The position numbers were made by a program, and so were the translations under genes. Below the pieces are notes generated by a model. That model did not search any database and had not been told where the DNA came from. It saw nothing but the letters and a program-made list of their open reading frames with translations. Positions 21,203 to 23,120 of a DNA stretch of 23,120 nt are shown piece after piece. How positions within the stretch are numbered: the first letter of the stretch is position 1; the number at the start of each line of letters is the position of its first letter. The DNA is from a virus: positions 1 to 23,120 of the IMG/VR virus record IMGVR_UViG_3300002132_000163; one strand, written 5' to 3'.

Positions 21203-22213
21203 ATGAATGCATTCAAACAATTTTTAGCATCAGACATAGTAGTAACCCCTTTTGAGGTTAATAAATCATTCTCTTTTAAAGGGAGTGAATTGGTAGCACC
21301 AAACGTAGAAATTAATAGATTTTTAGGACAAAACATTGGTGGATTATTTGATCCATCAACAGACCCAACAACTGGTTATGATAATTCTCAATATAAGAGA
21401 CTAGTATATAACTCGGTTAAAGAATTATATTATTCAAATTACATAAGCTCCTCATATGGGGATGATATTAATATGGGTTATATATTTCCTGGATCTCAAC
21501 CTGAAGGAGATAGATTAGTAGGTACAACCCAATCAGATGGTAGATATTTTAATTATTTACAAACTGATTTAACTTTTGAAAAATATTTTCCAACAGGTTC
21601 AAATAATATAGTAGGTGTTATATCTATACCATCTCGATTATATGGAAATTACATTCAACCCAATTCATTTTATTTTCAAGCACCTAGTGGTTCAATATCC
21701 GATGATGGAGAAGGTAATGTAATTTTAACCTCTACAAATGAAATATGTGGTAATATATTCTATTCTCATGGATTAATTGTACTTACAAGTGATAGCGATC
21801 CCCAAAATGATGGTTATGGTGCTGCTATATATGGTTCTGCTCTTTATGGATTAGGTGATACTACATTTATTGATAATTTTATAACAGCAACTAACGTAAC
21901 CTGTTCCTTTTCCTCATCTTTAGATATATTTGAAACACAATATAAATGTACACTTAGAGAAAGTGAATTTAATTTTAGTTTAAACCCATCACTTTCTTCA
22001 GGTAGTACTCAAATTACAGCACCTCAAGGAACGTTTTACACCCCTGGACAATATGTTAGTAATTTTGTAACAGAGTCATATTTTAGTCCTTATGTTACAA
22101 CTATAGGATTATATGATGACTATCAAAATCTATTAGCAATAGGTAAATTATCACAACCTTTACCTACTTCTCCAACAACAGACACAACAATACTTATAAA
22201 CATAGACAGATAA
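21203..22213 (+). CDS. tail-fibre-like protein, paralogue B (336 aa)
   Basis: Homologous to the preceding protein in its C-terminal 80 residues: LRESEFNFSLNPSLSSG, then YVTTIGLYDDYQNLLAIGKL, then SQPLP. The N-terminal 25 residues also resemble it. Residues 60-175 differ, with NMGYIFPGSQPEGDRLVG, then FEKYFPTGSNNIVGVISIPS, then SFYFQAPSGSISDD, consistent with a variable outer part. This layout (shared ends, divergent middle) suits duplication followed by specialisation of the exposed part. It starts 5 bp after the previous stop, though the start context ATGAATGAATGC leaves two possible ATGs (21199 is out of frame, 21203 is in frame). It is followed at 4 bp by the 205-aa gene. Confidence 0.7.
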   Translation: MNAFKQFLASDIVVTPFEVNKSFSFKGSELVAPNVEINRFLGQNIGGLFDPSTDPTTGYDNSQYKRLVYNSVKELYYSNYISSSYGDDINMGYIFPGSQPEGDRLVGTTQSDGRYFNYLQTDLTFEKYFPTGSNNIVGVISIPSRLYGNYIQPNSFYFQAPSGSISDDGEGNVILTSTNEICGNIFYSHGLIVLTSDSDPQNDGYGAAIYGSALYGLGDTTFIDNFITATNVTCSFSSSLDIFETQYKCTLRESEFNFSLNPSLSSGSTQITAPQGTFYTPGQYVSNFVTESYFSPYVTTIGLYDDYQNLLAIGKLSQPLPTSPTTDTTILINIDR

Positions 22214-22217
22214 TAAA

Positions 22218-22835
22218 ATGGCAACTTTAAATAACGCAAATATCATAAACGGTAATCCAGTAGAAACAGCTGATATATTACAATTATACACAGCCTTAGG
22301 TACAGGAAGTCCAGGTGATATTACTGGATTAGTAATAACTGGTAGTTTAGATGGAAGTGCAACTTCTATAGTTATCCCTACTCCATCAACAATTACAGGA
22401 ACTTACTATCCAGCATTAGTCCCAGGAAATGGCACCCAAAACCCAGAAATTTCAGATTTTTTATCATACAATGCAGCAACTAAAGTATTAACAACCACAG
22501 CATCATATGCAACAACTGCTGAAAATGCATCTGTAATACAAGTTAATAGCCAAAAATATGATGATGGAGGTATTGTAACTGGTGATTTTAAATTTATTGC
22601 TGGTAAAGTAGCTATGGGTACTGGTACTGCTGTTAGTAGTGCTTTTCTTAATTTAGTAGGTAAAACTTTAGGAACAGATGCTTTTATAACAGCAAATTAT
22701 ATATCAGGAAATGGTCCAACAGATTCAGTAATTGTAGATTCAATTGACTTTGCCACGGGGGTTATAACTTTTATAAATAATACTTCTGGATCTCCAGTAG
22801 TTGCTACTATAGTATTTACTGGAATTTATATTTAA
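22218..22835 (+). CDS. small tail-fibre-like protein, 205 aa
   Basis: This Thr/Ser/Ala/Gly-rich, low-charge protein shows typical fibre traits. The N-terminus LNNANIINGNPVETADILQL resembles attachment domains of fibre proteins. The middle, LSYNAATKVLTTTASYATTAENA (residues 85-107), is a stalk-like segment seen in fibres. The C-terminal 80 residues are short strands (VVDSIDFATGVITFINNTSG and VVATIVFTGIYI). A chaperone cleavage site or a metal site is not visible. It follows the paralogous pair by 4 bp and is the last structural gene before a nuclease-like gene, separated by 11 bp. It may be a short fibre or a fibre-tip protein. Confidence 0.65.
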   Translation: MATLNNANIINGNPVETADILQLYTALGTGSPGDITGLVITGSLDGSATSIVIPTPSTITGTYYPALVPGNGTQNPEISDFLSYNAATKVLTTTASYATTAENASVIQVNSQKYDDGGIVTGDFKFIAGKVAMGTGTAVSSAFLNLVGKTLGTDAFITANYISGNGPTDSVIVDSIDFATGVITFINNTSGSPVVATIVFTGIYI

Positions 22836-22846
22836 AAAACAATAAA

Positions 22847-23120
22847 ATGTGGTTATATAAACAAAAGGAAATGGAGTCAATCTCCGATTTTCCTGAAAAC
22901 TCTCACGGATTTGTATATCGAATCACTCATAAAGAATCAGGCAAATCATACATTGGTAAAAAAATACTCCAAAATACATCTAAAGTAAAATTAGGTAAAA
23001 AGGAACTAGCAGAATATGCTGGTGTTGTAGGACGACGCCCCTCCTATAGATTAGCAGTTAAAGAATCAACTTGGAAAACATATTGGGGTTCAAATAAATA
23101 TCTTACGGAATTATATAAAA
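22847..23120 (+). CDS. GIY-YIG-like nuclease, 3' end outside window
   Basis: The frame is open from the ATG at 22847 to the window edge (91 codons visible) and is truncated only by the window. Residues 21-24 GFVY and 34-39 SYIGKK fit the two tyrosine-bearing strands of the GIY-YIG fold. A Lys-rich insertion follows (KVKLGKKELAEYA), and then STWKTYWGSNKYLTEL (75-90), the Trp/Tyr/Gly-Ser pattern seen in phage GIY-YIG-like proteins. The catalytic glutamate expected later is not visible because the end is missing. The leader AAACAATAAAATG lacks a Shine-Dalgarno sequence. It lies directly after the fibre genes, on the same strand. It could be a free-standing homing endonuclease or a resident phage nuclease. 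Confidence 0.65.
   Translation, partial: MWLYKQKEMESISDFPENSHGFVYRITHKESGKSYIGKKILQNTSKVKLGKKELAEYAGVVGRRPSYRLAVKESTWKTYWGSNKYLTELYK

Noticed and set aside
1-23120. Searched for CRISPR repeats, insertion sequences, integrase or attachment sites
   Set aside because: No regularly spaced repeats, transposase-like or recombinase-like proteins, or terminal inverted repeats were seen. A tRNA gene can serve as an attachment site, but no integrase or duplicated tRNA end is present here.

Overview
This window looks like part of a large AT-rich tailed-phage genome of the contractile-tail, T4-like (myovirus) kind. The main evidence is a gp55-like late sigma factor followed by a baseplate/tail gene block that includes a gp25-like protein, a gp6/J-like wedge protein and an OB-fold spike protein. 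All credible genes are on the + strand. Start codons lack Shine-Dalgarno sequences and are preceded by A/T-rich leaders ending in AGTTATG or TAATG. Several intergenic elements resemble the Bacteroidota TTG / TAnnTTTG promoter. A Bacteroidota (probably flavobacterial) host is therefore my best inference, but it is not proven.

Region 1 (1-3270) is an accessory, probably early or middle region. It holds a hypothetical protein (5-598), a GC-rich structured non-coding stretch (about 599-1005), a DUF932-type protein, a strong hairpin terminator, a T5orf172/GIY-YIG-like protein and four very small acidic or hypothetical genes. One of these, at 3093-3269, encodes only 58 aa.

Region 2 (3277-3607) carries tRNA-Leu(TAA) and a tRNA-Gly with the rare anticodon ACC. 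The spacer between them contains a strong hairpin. Region 3 (3645-6654) holds two small proteins with one N-terminal membrane segment each, a clear intrinsic terminator, hypothetical proteins, a purine-rich leader, an HD-domain phosphohydrolase and the gp55-like sigma factor. The last three genes are packed into one transcription unit (HD, membrane protein, sigma).

Region 4 (6690-22835) is the structural block. In order it holds a small hypothetical protein, the OB-fold/VgrG-like spike, a 473-aa protein with long hydrophobic stretches, a 111-aa protein, gp25-like, gp6-like, a DNRLRE-type jelly-roll protein, a 109-aa protein, a 1864-aa mosaic baseplate/fibre protein, a 218-aa conserved virion protein, two tandem paralogous tail proteins and a 205-aa fibre-like protein. 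Genes are joined by TAATG overlaps or gaps of about 11 bp or less. The three gaps wider than 25 bp each carry TATTTATA 18-21 nt before the start codon. These are good candidate late promoters for the adjacent sigma factor. The window ends inside a GIY-YIG-like nuclease gene.

No integrase, insertion sequence, CRISPR array or minus-strand gene is visible. The points most worth following up are the tRNA-Gly(ACC), the candidate late and early/middle promoter sets, the structured GC-rich island, and several tail proteins with no recognised counterpart.
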